A DNA stretch of 64,000 nt. Origin: Sphingomonas colocasiae (lineage in GTDB: Bacteria; Pseudomonadota; Alphaproteobacteria; Sphingomonadales; Sphingomonadaceae). The notes under the pieces are model-generated. The model did not search any database. It was not told where the DNA came from and saw only the letters and a program-made list of their open reading frames with translations. The stretch is taken from the NCBI RefSeq assembly GCF_019880585.1, contig NZ_JAINVV010000001.1, positions 1-64,000 of the forward strand, read 5' to 3'. A program made the position numbers and the translations under genes. Positions 1 to 9,438 of this stretch are shown piece after piece (positions within the stretch are counted from its first letter, which is position 1; each line of letters starts with the position of its first letter).

Positions 1-2
1 TC

Positions 3-128
3 TTCTCCAAGCTGAAGCACTTCCGCCGGGTCGCAACCCGCTACGATAAGCTCGCCGCGAACTTCCTCGCCATGGTCCAACTCGCCTCAATGAGGCTGTG
101 GCTACGGGCTTATGAGTCTACGGCCTAG
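3..128 (+). mobile_element. IS5-family transposase, C-terminal end only
   Basis: The open frame enters from the left edge and stops at TAG 126-128, giving 41 residues that begin FSKLKHFRRVATRYDKLA. This FxxLKxFRRxATRYDK pattern is the C-terminal end of DDE transposases of the IS5/IS427 type, which cut and paste their element. Only the tail is visible, so the catalytic residues and the left terminal repeat lie outside the window. The IS right end must lie just after 128 and coincides with the point where the facing minus-strand gene is cut. The family call rests on the motif; the subgroup is inference. Confidence 0.75.
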
Positions 129-426
129 CATCGCTTAGGGTCGACCACGGAAACCCATATTCGACAAAGCGGCCAATCTCTTCAGATCGCTCGGGGTCGT
201 GCTGCCGCTGGATCCCAAGATCTTCAGTCCTCGGCGCGGCATCTTTGGCCATGCGCCTGGCAATGCCCGACAGGCTGCGTAATTCGCGGGCAGGCAATGA
301 AAATAGGTAGAAGTGCTGAGCTGGTTTGGCCCGATGTTCTTCAGGATCGAAGTCGATCTTCTCCCAGCCCGGCAACCACTGGTTGACGGTAAGAGCCGGA
401 ACTTGCCGATGCTTGTCGGCGGTCAC
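118..426 (-). pseudogene. DGQHR/DndB-like protein, truncated by the IS
   Basis: The frame starts at GTG 426, preceded by a GGGAG ribosome site, and encodes 102 residues before running into the IS end. The segment LGIQRQHDPERSEEIGRFV followed by YGFPWS matches my recall of the N-terminal part of DGQHR-domain proteins. These are relatives of DndB, a regulator of DNA phosphorothioation found in defence and modification loci. Full proteins of this type run to several hundred residues, so most of the gene is missing. The last residues (SDARP) overlap the transposase stop and are probably IS-derived. No dndC/D/E or other defence gene remains in the window. Family call moderate; truncation clear. 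Confidence 0.6.
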
Positions 427-620
427 GCCAAATCTCCCCTGCCTGGTGTGCCCAGAATCCGATCACACGCCCCATCTCAGATGTGTTCTATCGCCGTCAG
501 GTTTACAAGCATTGAAATCCCCTCAGATTCCGATGCTCGTCGAGGCCAGTTCGTCACGGCTGCTTCTGGATCAAGGGCAATCGCTGATAGATAACTGGTA
601 TTGAGGCGCATCGCAGCCAT

Positions 621-1049
621 TCACCTGTCAGACGCTCTCCAGCGCCATCCCTCGCCAGCGAGGGCGTTGTCGATCCAGGGCGTGACCGTAGCGGCCGGAC
701 CGGAGCAGTACCAATCGAGATAATCCCCGTCTTCCCTGACCCAGGTAACCAGATCGCCGGCGGTCCGAAGTGAATAGGAAACGATGGAATCCTCTGGCCC
801 GTACCAATCGACATTGGCAAGCGCCGACCATAGGTCGATCGCCGCAGCGCCGTCCTCTGGACTCGGGCGCCGAGCACCCGATCGACCATCAATTCGAAAA
901 GCTTGCGTCCCGATTTCGGCGAGCGCTGGGAACTCCCGACAAATCTGCGCGATCAGTGAACGGCGGAGAGCCCTCCAATTGGCTGATGAAAGTTCGCGAG
1001 CATCATACGGGACGCGAACTTTCCTTTGCCGAGCGCCGAAACGGCTAAC
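621..1049 (-). pseudogene. unidentified coding remnant without a start codon
   Basis: A minus-strand frame stays open for 142 codons from the stop at 1050-1052 to TGA at 621-623. Its translation is protein-like, rich in Trp, Asp and Tyr, with segments such as LANVDWYGPEDS and DYLDWYCSGPA. GC3 resembles real genes. There is no ATG, GTG or TTG near the 5' end, so the gene is either broken or shifted in frame upstream. I do not recognise the family. Its place between a truncated DGQHR gene and tRNA-Asn suggests accessory DNA. It is missed by ATG-based ORF calling. Confidence 0.4.
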
Positions 1050-1140
1050 TTATTGATTCTACTAGATTGTACCCGTCGCACCCCGGGCGGTTCTAGCGTA
1101 GTTCAGCGTAGCCTAGCGCACAAACGGCGGCGAAAGACGG

Positions 1141-1215
1141 TGGCTCCCCGGGCCTGATTCGAACAGGCGGCCGTCCGATTAACAGTCGGATGCTCTACCG
1201 CTGAGCTACCGGGGA
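1141..1215 (-). tRNA. tRNA-Asn (GTT)
   Basis: Read on the minus strand, the 7-bp acceptor stem TCCCCGG pairs with CCGGGGA. The D-arm is AGCTCAGCGGTAGAGC and the anticodon loop CTGTTAA carries GTT. The T-arm contains the GTTCGAATC loop. A discriminator G and an encoded CCA (1141-1143) end the gene. The 3' end faces the accessory patch 1-1130, a usual arrangement for elements integrated at a tRNA 3' end. Confidence 0.95.
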
Positions 1216-1359
1216 ACACTGATCGGAGGCGGGCCTATAGCAGCGAGATTCGCCGGTTGGCAAGCGCCGGATCACGATATCTTCAAATAATAGGCAATTG
1301 TCTGAATTTATTGGAATTTCTGTACGGATTTGTCGGCGGTCGCGAATCGTGCTGCAGCG

Positions 1360-2151
1360 TCAGATCGCGAACTGTTCCATCGCGATGCGATCGTCCAGCG
1401 CATGTTCCGGGTCGAACATCAGGCTGAGCGTGGCGGAACGGTCGATCGCGACCTCCACCTTGGCGACGTCGCGAATCTCGCGCTGGTCGGCGACCGCGCT
1501 GACGGGGCGCTTGGCGGGGTCGAGCACGGTGAAACCGAAGCGCGATTTTTCCGGCAGAATGGCCCCGCGCCAGCGACGCGGACGAAACGGGCTGATCGGT
1601 GTGAGCGCGAGGAGTGTCGAGCCCAGCGGCAGGATCGGGCCCTGCGCCGAATAATTATAGGCGGTGGAGCCGGCGGGCGTGGCAACGAGCACGCCGTCGC
1701 AAACCAGTTCGGGAATCACCGGCTTGCCGTTCACCGCGACTTCGATCTTGGCGGTCTGGCGGGTTTCGCGCAGCAGCGAGACTTCGTTGATCGCCGGCAG
1801 CGACACGGTCTTCCCGTCGATCGTGGTGGCGTCCATGCGCAGCGGGGTCACGCTGAACATCTTCGTCCGCGCCAGCCGCATTTCCAGATGATCCGGCCGC
1901 CATTCGTTCATCAGGAAGCCGACGGTGCCCAGGTTCATGCCGAAAACCGGCACGATCCGCCGTCGTTCCAGCATCTGGTGGAGCGTCTGGAGCATGAAGC
2001 CGTCGCCACCCAGCACGACAAGCATGTCGGCGCGCTCCGGCTCCACCCACTGGTAGATTTCGCGCAATTCCCTGGCGGCCTTTTGCGCGGCTTCGGTGGG
2101 GGACACGATCAGGCCGCGCGTCTTTTCGGCCCAGGACTCCGATTGGGTCAT
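1360..2151 (-). CDS. nadK: NAD kinase
   Basis: NAD kinase phosphorylates NAD to NADP in the cytoplasm using ATP. The 263-residue protein has the GGDG nucleotide motif at 48-51, the NEVSLLRE segment near 125 and the TPAGSTAYNYSAQG segment near 160, all diagnostic of the family. Length is normal for the short bacterial form. The ATG at 2151 overlaps the moaA stop (ATGA), so the two genes are probably translationally coupled in one minus-strand transcript. Downstream lies tRNA-Asn on the same strand. Identification is firm. Confidence 0.96.
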   Translation of the reverse strand: MTQSESWAEKTRGLIVSPTEAAQKAARELREIYQWVEPERADMLVVLGGDGFMLQTLHQMLERRRIVPVFGMNLGTVGFLMNEWRPDHLEMRLARTKMFSVTPLRMDATTIDGKTVSLPAINEVSLLRETRQTAKIEVAVNGKPVIPELVCDGVLVATPAGSTAYNYSAQGPILPLGSTLLALTPISPFRPRRWRGAILPEKSRFGFTVLDPAKRPVSAVADQREIRDVAKVEVAIDRSATLSLMFDPEHALDDRIAMEQFAI

Positions 2152-3161
2152 CCGCCGGTGACGCTCATATGACGTTCCACCGCAGGCGACTGGCCGCGCG
2201 TATCGATCCGGAAATCATGGCGCGCTGGCTTCAGGCGCAGCGCGGTATCGATCGCGGCGTCGAGCGCGTCGATTCCGCCCTCGTTCAACGCCTGTTTCAG
2301 GTCGACGCGGTCGTCATGGCCCAGGCACATATAGAGCTTGCCGGAGGCCGTCAGACGGACGCGATTGCAGCCGTCGCAGAAATTGCGCGTCAGCGGGGAA
2401 ATCAGCCCCAGACGGACGCCCAGTTCCTCGACCAGGCTGTAGCGCGCAGGGCCTCCCGTGCTGAAATCGATCGGTTTCAACGTGAAGCGTTCCGAGAGCC
2501 GCGCCCGAACCTCGGTCAGCGGCAGGAAGCGATCGGTGCGATCCTCCTCGACCTGGCCGAGCGGCATGGTTTCGATCAGCGTCAGGCCGAAGCCCTGATC
2601 GCCGCACCAGCGCAGCATCGGCTCGATCTCGTCCTCGTTGAGGCCTTTGAGTGCGACCATGTTGATCTTGATCGCGAGGCCCGCCGCCTTTGCGGCGGCG
2701 ACGCCGCGAAGGACGCGATCGAGATTGCCCCAGCGCGTGATGTGGCGGAAGCGATCGGCGTTCAGGCTGTCGATGCTGACATTGATGCGCCGAACGCCCG
2801 CATCGAACAGCGTGTCCGCCATTTCGTCGAGCCGGTTGCCGTTGGTCGTCAGCGTCAGTTCGTCGAGCCCTGTGCCGATATGGCCGCCGATATGGCGCGC
2901 GACGCGATCGAGGCCGCGCCGGACAAGCGGCTCTCCGCCCGTCAGCCGGATCTTGCGGACGCCCCGCGCAATGAAGCGATCGGCGATCGTCTCCATCTCC
3001 TCCAGGCTCAGGATCTTTGCGCGCGGCATGAAGGTCATCGCCTCGGACATGCAATAGCGGCAGCGCATGTCGCAGCGGTCTGTGACGGAGAGGCGCAGAT
3101 AGGTGATCCGCCGGCCAAGGCCATCGGTGAGCGCGTTCAGTGGTGAACCGGCCGTCGTCAT
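2148..3161 (-). CDS. moaA: GTP 3',8-cyclase (molybdenum cofactor biosynthesis)
   Basis: MoaA is a radical-SAM enzyme that, with MoaC, converts GTP to cyclic pyranopterin monophosphate, the first step of molybdenum cofactor synthesis. I chose ATG 3161 (337 residues). An upstream TTG at 3170 would add three residues. The N-terminal cluster motif CxxxCxxC is Cys30, Cys34 and Cys37. The C-terminal cluster CDGCNRVR plus a third Cys about 13 residues on binds the second 4Fe-4S centre. The protein ends in Gly-Gly, as functional MoaA does. It is the first gene of the moaA-nadK pair. No other moa gene is in the window. Confidence 0.95.
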   Translation of the reverse strand: MTTAGSPLNALTDGLGRRITYLRLSVTDRCDMRCRYCMSEAMTFMPRAKILSLEEMETIADRFIARGVRKIRLTGGEPLVRRGLDRVARHIGGHIGTGLDELTLTTNGNRLDEMADTLFDAGVRRINVSIDSLNADRFRHITRWGNLDRVLRGVAAAKAAGLAIKINMVALKGLNEDEIEPMLRWCGDQGFGLTLIETMPLGQVEEDRTDRFLPLTEVRARLSERFTLKPIDFSTGGPARYSLVEELGVRLGLISPLTRNFCDGCNRVRLTASGKLYMCLGHDDRVDLKQALNEGGIDALDAAIDTALRLKPARHDFRIDTRGQSPAVERHMSVTGG

Positions 3162-3270
3162 GTCCCACAACTAGGCGTTGCACCCTGTTCCGGCAAGACA
3201 AAGGCGATTGCGCTGGCCATGGGCCTTGCTAGGGTCCGCCGCTGATCATTTTTGCGGCGAGGGGGGCCGC

Positions 3271-5313
3271 GTGACCATAGCCGTATCGGATCTGCCGCAA
3301 CCGCCTCAGCCCGCGCCTCTGTTCCTGCTGTCGTTCCGGCATCGCGATGCGCTGGCGACATCCGCGGAAAAGGCGGGCTGGCGGGCGATCGCGGCGCGTC
3401 GGCCCGAAGGTGTGGAGCGCCGCTTCATCGCAAGCGGCGCGGTGGTGGCGGTGGTGGACACGCGCGGTTCTCCGGCGGAGGGGCTGGCGGCGACGCGCGC
3501 GCTCGCCGATCCGGTCGAAGCCAATGCGGGCGCCTTGCTCGTCATCGTCGGGCGCAACGATATCGGCGCGCTGGATGCGTTGTTCGCGGCGGGCGCGACC
3601 CATTATCTCGCCAGTCCGTTCGGGGAGGCCGAGTTCGCGCAGGCACTGCGCTTCGCGGAACGGCACAGCGATCGCCTGTCGGGCGGCTGGCACGCCCGGA
3701 ATCGCGCGCTTGCTGAAAGCGACGGAGGCCTGGGGTGGCGGTACGCGCCGGGCATGGGCGTGACGCTGGGCGAACCATTGCGGGCGCGAATCGGATTGCC
3801 GACATCCAGGGCCGACGGGCTCATGTCGCTCTATCACCTGCTCGATATGGAGGGACGCGCCGCCGCGCGAACCGCGCTGAGCCGGCTGCGGCAGGCGGGA
3901 ACCCGCACCACGGCGTTCGCGCATCGGCTGCCTTCGGGCGAGCATGTCGCGCATCACCTCCACATCGATCCGGCCGGCGGCGTGATCGGCAGTATCGAGC
4001 CGCTCGAGATGGCGGAAGAACCCGAAACACGAGGGCGGCGCGATGCGCTGACCGGGCTGCGCGACGGCATCGCCGCGCGGCGCTGGCTGGAAACGCGGCT
4101 CAAGGCGGGAACGCCGGTGACGCTGATGCTGTTGTCGGTCAGTCGTTTCGACATGATCAACGCGGCCTTCGGACGGGAGACCGGTGACGGACTCATGCGA
4201 TCGGCGGCGCGGCAGATCGAGCGCTTCGCGATGGGGGCAGGGGGGCGAACGGCGATGGTCGCGCGCGTCGCCGGCGCCGAATTCGCGATCGGGCTGGAAG
4301 AGGGCGAACCGGCCGAGCGTGCACGGCTGCTCGCCGACGAGATCGCGCGCGCGCTGACGCGGCCGTTCGTTTCGGGCGAACATATGGTGCCGCTCGGATG
4401 CCGCATCGGCATGGCGACCGCGCAGGATACGGGCGACGACGTGACCGGGCTGATGCGCCGTGCGAGCGCCGCGCTTGCGGAGGCGAAGACGGGCGAAAGC
4501 GGAACGGTGCGCACCATCGGTGGTGCGGAGGCGGTGGCGGTCGCGCTCGGCAGCCGGCTGGAGGTGGATCTGCGGCGTGCGCTCGATCAGCGCGAGATCG
4601 AGATCATGTTCCAGCCGCAGATCTCCGTCACCACGGGCCGGATCGACGGCGTCGAGGCGCTGGCGCGCTGGCGTCATCCCGAACTGGGCGAGCTCGGCGC
4701 GTCGACGCTGTTCGCGGCTGCCGAGCGATCGGATTATCTGCTGCCGCTTTCGGAGCATATTCAGCGCCGCGCCGTCGCGCTGGCCGCGGCCTGGCCCGAA
4801 CGGCTTTCGACATTGCGTCTGTCGGTCAACGTCACCGCCGCCGACATCGCGGTCGCCGACTTCGCCGATCGTTTCCTGGCGATGATCGATGAGAGCGGCT
4901 TTCCGCGCGGGCGCCTGACCGTGGAGATCACCGAAAGCGGACTGATCGAGGATCTGGGGCAGGCGGCGGCGCTGCTCGCGGCGCTGCGCGCCGGCGGCTG
5001 CCGCGTCGCGATCGACGATTTCGGCACCGGCTATTCGAGCCTAGCGTATCTGAAGGCCTTGCCGCTCGACTATCTCAAGATCGACAAGAAGCTGGCGGAG
5101 GATATCGAAGGATCGAGCCGCGACCGGGTGGTGGTGCGCGGCGTGATCGAGATGGCGCGCTCGCTCGGTCTCAGCGTGGTCGCGGAGGGCGTGGAGACCG
5201 CGAGCCAACTCGCGCTGCTCGCGCGCGAAGGCTGCAATTATTATCAGGGTTTCCTGTGTTCCGGTCCGGTGGACAGCGCGCGGCTGGCCGAGCTCGTCGA
5301 TCAGTTCGGCTGA
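3271..5313 (+). CDS. EAL phosphodiesterase with degenerate GGDEF domain
   Basis: I chose GTG 3271, which follows a GAGGGGGG ribosome site, over the upstream TTG 3178; this gives 680 residues. The N-terminal 250 residues are unassigned and may be receiver- or PAS-like. A GGDEF-type domain follows (about 255-410), but its signature reads AGAEF, so diguanylate cyclase activity is unlikely. The EAL domain (about 430-675) keeps EALARW, the DDFGTGYSSL loop and VVAEGVET. It should therefore cleave cyclic-di-GMP, and the degenerate GGDEF may act as a GTP sensor. No membrane segment is evident. The stop directly abuts the stop of the converging GAF gene. Confidence 0.9.
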   Translation: MTIAVSDLPQPPQPAPLFLLSFRHRDALATSAEKAGWRAIAARRPEGVERRFIASGAVVAVVDTRGSPAEGLAATRALADPVEANAGALLVIVGRNDIGALDALFAAGATHYLASPFGEAEFAQALRFAERHSDRLSGGWHARNRALAESDGGLGWRYAPGMGVTLGEPLRARIGLPTSRADGLMSLYHLLDMEGRAAARTALSRLRQAGTRTTAFAHRLPSGEHVAHHLHIDPAGGVIGSIEPLEMAEEPETRGRRDALTGLRDGIAARRWLETRLKAGTPVTLMLLSVSRFDMINAAFGRETGDGLMRSAARQIERFAMGAGGRTAMVARVAGAEFAIGLEEGEPAERARLLADEIARALTRPFVSGEHMVPLGCRIGMATAQDTGDDVTGLMRRASAALAEAKTGESGTVRTIGGAEAVAVALGSRLEVDLRRALDQREIEIMFQPQISVTTGRIDGVEALARWRHPELGELGASTLFAAAERSDYLLPLSEHIQRRAVALAAAWPERLSTLRLSVNVTAADIAVADFADRFLAMIDESGFPRGRLTVEITESGLIEDLGQAAALLAALRAGGCRVAIDDFGTGYSSLAYLKALPLDYLKIDKKLAEDIEGSSRDRVVVRGVIEMARSLGLSVVAEGVETASQLALLAREGCNYYQGFLCSGPVDSARLAELVDQFG

Positions 5314-5871
5314 TCAGCCATTGATGGCGGGGGCGGCGCCCCAGGGCGTGCGCCGGCCAGCGCAATAATTGGTCGCATGATCGATATTGTCGAGATTGTA
5401 GAGCACCGCGCCCATCGACCGCGCGAGCGATTCGAAGAGCGCCACGGTCTCGTCGTCGATCCGGCCCGTTCGTTTCCAGTAGAGGCCGATCGACGCGATC
5501 GGTTCGCCGATGCCGACCGGGAACATCGCCATGCTGCGCACGAAGGTCGGCAGATAGAGATGCTGGGGAACACGCAGGTCGAGCGTGATGTTCGAGATCA
5601 GGATCGCCTCATGCGTCAGCATCGCCAGGCCGGACACGCATTGTTCGATCGGAAAGTCCTGGCCCGTCCAGAGCGGACTGACCGCATCCTCCGCGATATA
5701 ATGGACGCGCGCGCCGATGCGGCGGACGATGGTGATGCCGTCGGCGGCGGCGATCGCACGCGCCGACGCGCGCACGATATCGACGACCTCCGCGATCGTA
5801 TCCGCTTTTTTGAGCGCATCGATCGTCGCAAGCAATTTCGTCCAGCGTTCGGCTGAAACCGGTCCGTCCAC
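5314..5871 (-). CDS. GAF domain protein
   Basis: This 185-residue protein starts at GTG 5871 and is almost entirely one GAF fold. It has an N-terminal helix (WTKLLATIDALKKADT), a central CVSGLAMLTHEAIL segment and SMAMFPVGIGEPIASIGLYW in the last third. Stand-alone GAF proteins bind small ligands or chromophores, and here no output domain is attached. The gene converges on the EAL gene with no gap between stops, so an antisense relation at the 3' ends is possible. The ligand is unknown. A role in the same signalling pathway is only inferred from adjacency. Confidence 0.75.
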   Translation of the reverse strand: MDGPVSAERWTKLLATIDALKKADTIAEVVDIVRASARAIAAADGITIVRRIGARVHYIAEDAVSPLWTGQDFPIEQCVSGLAMLTHEAILISNITLDLRVPQHLYLPTFVRSMAMFPVGIGEPIASIGLYWKRTGRIDDETVALFESLARSMGAVLYNLDNIDHATNYCAGRRTPWGAAPAING

Positions 5872-5931
5872 TTTATTTCGCCCCCGCGAACATGCTGTCG
5901 GGCGAAGGTTAAAAAACCGTACAACCCCGAG

Positions 5932-8900
5932 TCAAGCAGCCGCTTTGGCCAAACCCTTGGAGAGCTGAAGCGCGCCGTTGAGCCGGGCCTTGGGATCGTT
6001 CCAGGCGCGCGTGATCACCAGCTTGCTGTCTGGGCGCAGCTTCGCGGTGCCCTGCAGCCGTTCGACATAGGCAAGCAGCGCGGGCACGTTCGGGAAGCTG
6101 TCGTTGTGGAAGGTCACCAGCGCGCCGCGCGGCCCGACATCGATCTTGGCGATGCAGGCACGCTTGGCGTTCAGCTTGATTTCGATCACGCGCAGCAGAT
6201 TCTCGGTCGCGTCGGGCAGCTTGCCGAAACGGTCGATCAGTTCGGCCGCGAAGGATTCGACGCCCTGGCTGTCGTCGAGTTCGTTGAGGCGGCGATACAG
6301 GCCCATGCGCAGATCGAGATCGGGGACATATTCCTCCGGGATCAGGATTGGCGCGTCGACATTGATCTGCGGGGAGAAGGCTTCGCGCGGTGCTTCCAGG
6401 CCGGCGCCGCCGGCCCTTGCCTCCAGGATCGCGTCCTCCAGCATCGACTGGTAGAGTTCGAAACCGACTTCCTTGATATGGCCCGACTGTTCGTCGCCCA
6501 GCAGGTTGCCGGCGCCGCGAATGTCGAGATCATGGCTGGCGAGCTGGAAACCGGCGCCCAGGCTGTCGAGATCGGAAAGCACCTTCAGCCGCTTCTCCGC
6601 GCTTTCGGTCATCAGCCGCTCGGCGGTCGTCGTCATATAGGCATAGGCGCGGATCTTCGACCGGCCGACGCGGCCGCGCAACTGATAGAGCTGGGCCAGG
6701 CCGAAGCGATCGGCGCGGTTGATGATCAGCGTGTTGGCGCTGGGAATGTCCAGCCCGCTTTCGACGATGGTGGTGGAAACGAGCACGTCGTAGCGCCGGT
6801 CGTAAAAGGCGGACATGCGTTCCTCGACCATGCCCGGCGCCATCTGGCCGTGCGCGACGATATAGCTGATCTCCGGCACCTCATCGCGCAGGAACGCCTC
6901 GATATCGGGCAGGTCGGCGATGCGCGGCGTGACGAAGAAGCTCTGCCCGCCGCGATAATGTTCGCGCAGCAGCGCTTCGCGCAACACCACCGGATCCCAG
7001 GGCATGACATAGGTGCGCACTGCCAGCCGGTCGACCGGCGGGGTCTGGATCACGGACAATTCGCGCAGGCCCGACATCGCCATCTGCAGGGTACGCGGGA
7101 TCGGCGTCGCGGTGAGCGTCAGCACATGGACGTCGCTCTTGAGCGCCTTCAGCCGTTCCTTGTGCGTCACGCCGAAGCGCTGTTCCTCGTCGACGATCAC
7201 CAGGCCCAGCCGCTTGAACTCGATGCCCTTGGCGAGCAGCGCATGGGTGCCGACGACGATGTCGATCGTGCCGTCGGCAAGCCCTTCCTTGACCGCCTTC
7301 GCCTCGGCGGCAGGCACCAGCCGGGAAAGTCTCCCGACCTTCAGCGGAAAACCCTGGAAACGTTCGGTGAAGTTCATCGCATGCTGGCGCGCGAGCAAGG
7401 TGGTCGGGCAGACGATCGCCACCTGCTGGCCCGCCATCGCCGCCACGAAGGCGGCGCGCAGCGCGACTTCTGTCTTGCCGAAGCCGACATCGCCGACCAC
7501 CAGCCGGTCCATCGGCGTGCCGGCGGCAAGATCGCCGAAGACGTCGCCGATCGCGCGATCCTGATCGTCGGTCTCCTGATAGGGGAAACGATCGACAAAG
7601 GCGGCATAGCTGCCGGCTTCGGCCTCGAACACGGGAGCGGGGCGCAGCGCGCGCTTGGCCGCGGTCGCGAGCAGTTCACCCGCGATCTCGCGGATGCGCT
7701 CCTTCATCCGCGCCTTGCGCCGCTGCCAGGCTTCGCCGCCGAGCTTGTCGAGCGTCGCATTCTCGCTGTCCGCACCATAGCGCGAGAGCACGTCGATATT
7801 CTCGACCGGCACGTAGAGCTTGTCGCCGCCGGCATATTCGAGCGCGACGCAATCATGCGGGCTCTGGCCGACCGGAATCTGCGTCAGCCCCTCATAGCGG
7901 CCGATACCGTGATCGACATGGACGACAAGGTCGCCGGGACTGAGCGTCGCGAGTTCGTTGAGGAAGGCGTCCGCGCTCTTGCGCCGTTTCTGCCGCCGCA
8001 CGAGTCGATCGCCGAGCATGTCCTGCTCGGTCAGTACCGCGACGTCGGGCGCGGTGAAGCCATGGTCGAGCGGCAGGACCACCAGCGCGACACCCGACGC
8101 GGCGACTCCGAGCGCCTCCTGCCAGTTCGCGGCCGGAGCGGCGGCCTTCAGCCCGTGATCGCCGAGCAGTCCGCCCAGTCGTTCGCGCGCGCCTTCGGAA
8201 TAACTGGCAAGCACCAGCTTGCGACCCGCCTTGCGCAGCGCGGCGGCATGCGCGGCGACCGCTTCGTAGACATTGGCGTTCTGCGCGCGTTCGGGCGCGA
8301 AATCGCGCGGGCCGTCGACGCCGAAATCGATGACGCTGGCGCTTTCGGGTTCATGGAAGGGTGTCGCGAGGTGGATCGGCGCGCGCGCGATCTGTTCGGA
8401 CCATTCCGCCGCATCGAGATAGAGCGCGGTCGGGGCGATCGGGCGGTAGCTGCCGGGATCGTTCGACTGGGCACGTTCGCGATTGGCGTGATAATCGGCT
8501 ATCGCCTCGAAACGCTGTTCTGCGGCCGCCACCGTGCCGGCATCGCGGACGACAACGGCATCCTTGCCGATATGATCGAACAGGCTGGCGAGCTTTTCCT
8601 CCAGCAACGGCAGCCAATGCTCCATGCCGGCCAGACGCCGTCCCTCGGAGACCGCCTGATACAGCGGATCGCCCGTCGCGGTGGCGCCGAAGATCTCGCG
8701 ATAACGGCTGCGGAAACGCTTGACGCTATCCGGATCGAGCAGCGCCTCGGAGGCCGGCAGCAGGGTGAAGCCGTCGACGCGGCCGGTGGTGCGCTGGTCC
8801 GCGGGATCGAAGCGGCGGACGCTTTCGATCTCGTCGCCGAAAAAGTCGAGGCGCAGCGCCTGTTCCTCGCCGGAGGGGAACAGGTCGACGAGCCCGCCGC

Positions 8901-9405
8901 GCACCGCATATTCGCCGGCATCGGCGACGGTATCGGTGCGGACATAGCCATTGGCCTGGAGAAGTGCCGCCAGATCGTCGCGGTCGATGCGCTCGCCCGG
9001 CGCCAGCGTGGCGACGAGCTGGCGAATGCGGAACGGCGTCAGCGTGCGCTGCGTGACCGCGTTGACGGTGGTGACCAGGATCTGCGGCCGCGTAAGGCCG
9101 CGCTGGAGCGCATGCAGCGTCGCCAGCCGTTCGGATGTCGCGCGCAGCGAAGGAGAGGCGCGGTCATAGGGCAGGCAGTCCCACGCGGGAAAGCCGAGCG
9201 TCTCGAGTTCGGGTGCGAAATAGTTCGCGGCATCGACGATCGCGCGCATCGCGATATCGTCGGAGGCGACGAACACCAGCCGCCGGCCGCCCTGCGCGAA
9301 CGCGGCGCGCGCCAGGTCCGCGACCATCCAGGGCAGGAATCCGGCGGGCGCGCCGGCCAGCGTGAGCGGCGAACGCGCCGAAAGAATGGCGTTGAAATCA
9401 GCCAC
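5932..9405 (-). CDS. mfd: transcription-repair coupling factor
   Basis: Mfd removes RNA polymerase stalled at DNA lesions and recruits UvrA. The protein is 1157 residues, the normal length, with a GTG start at 9405. It shows the UvrB-homology region at the N-terminus, the RNA-polymerase-binding region (VVHVDHGIGRYEGL), and the translocase motor with Walker A GDVGFGKTE and the DEEQ box. The TRG motif region and a C-terminal D7 domain follow. The next upstream minus-strand gene is sdhE, and recG is divergent, a typical alphaproteobacterial cluster. Confidence 0.97.
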   Translation of the reverse strand: MADFNAILSARSPLTLAGAPAGFLPWMVADLARAAFAQGGRRLVFVASDDIAMRAIVDAANYFAPELETLGFPAWDCLPYDRASPSLRATSERLATLHALQRGLTRPQILVTTVNAVTQRTLTPFRIRQLVATLAPGERIDRDDLAALLQANGYVRTDTVADAGEYAVRGGLVDLFPSGEEQALRLDFFGDEIESVRRFDPADQRTTGRVDGFTLLPASEALLDPDSVKRFRSRYREIFGATATGDPLYQAVSEGRRLAGMEHWLPLLEEKLASLFDHIGKDAVVVRDAGTVAAAEQRFEAIADYHANRERAQSNDPGSYRPIAPTALYLDAAEWSEQIARAPIHLATPFHEPESASVIDFGVDGPRDFAPERAQNANVYEAVAAHAAALRKAGRKLVLASYSEGARERLGGLLGDHGLKAAAPAANWQEALGVAASGVALVVLPLDHGFTAPDVAVLTEQDMLGDRLVRRQKRRKSADAFLNELATLSPGDLVVHVDHGIGRYEGLTQIPVGQSPHDCVALEYAGGDKLYVPVENIDVLSRYGADSENATLDKLGGEAWQRRKARMKERIREIAGELLATAAKRALRPAPVFEAEAGSYAAFVDRFPYQETDDQDRAIGDVFGDLAAGTPMDRLVVGDVGFGKTEVALRAAFVAAMAGQQVAIVCPTTLLARQHAMNFTERFQGFPLKVGRLSRLVPAAEAKAVKEGLADGTIDIVVGTHALLAKGIEFKRLGLVIVDEEQRFGVTHKERLKALKSDVHVLTLTATPIPRTLQMAMSGLRELSVIQTPPVDRLAVRTYVMPWDPVVLREALLREHYRGGQSFFVTPRIADLPDIEAFLRDEVPEISYIVAHGQMAPGMVEERMSAFYDRRYDVLVSTTIVESGLDIPSANTLIINRADRFGLAQLYQLRGRVGRSKIRAYAYMTTTAERLMTESAEKRLKVLSDLDSLGAGFQLASHDLDIRGAGNLLGDEQSGHIKEVGFELYQSMLEDAILEARAGGAGLEAPREAFSPQINVDAPILIPEEYVPDLDLRMGLYRRLNELDDSQGVESFAAELIDRFGKLPDATENLLRVIEIKLNAKRACIAKIDVGPRGALVTFHNDSFPNVPALLAYVERLQGTAKLRPDSKLVITRAWNDPKARLNGALQLSKGLAKAAA

Positions 9406-9438
9406 GATGCGCTGTGTCCGTCCCCGGTTGCCGGATCG

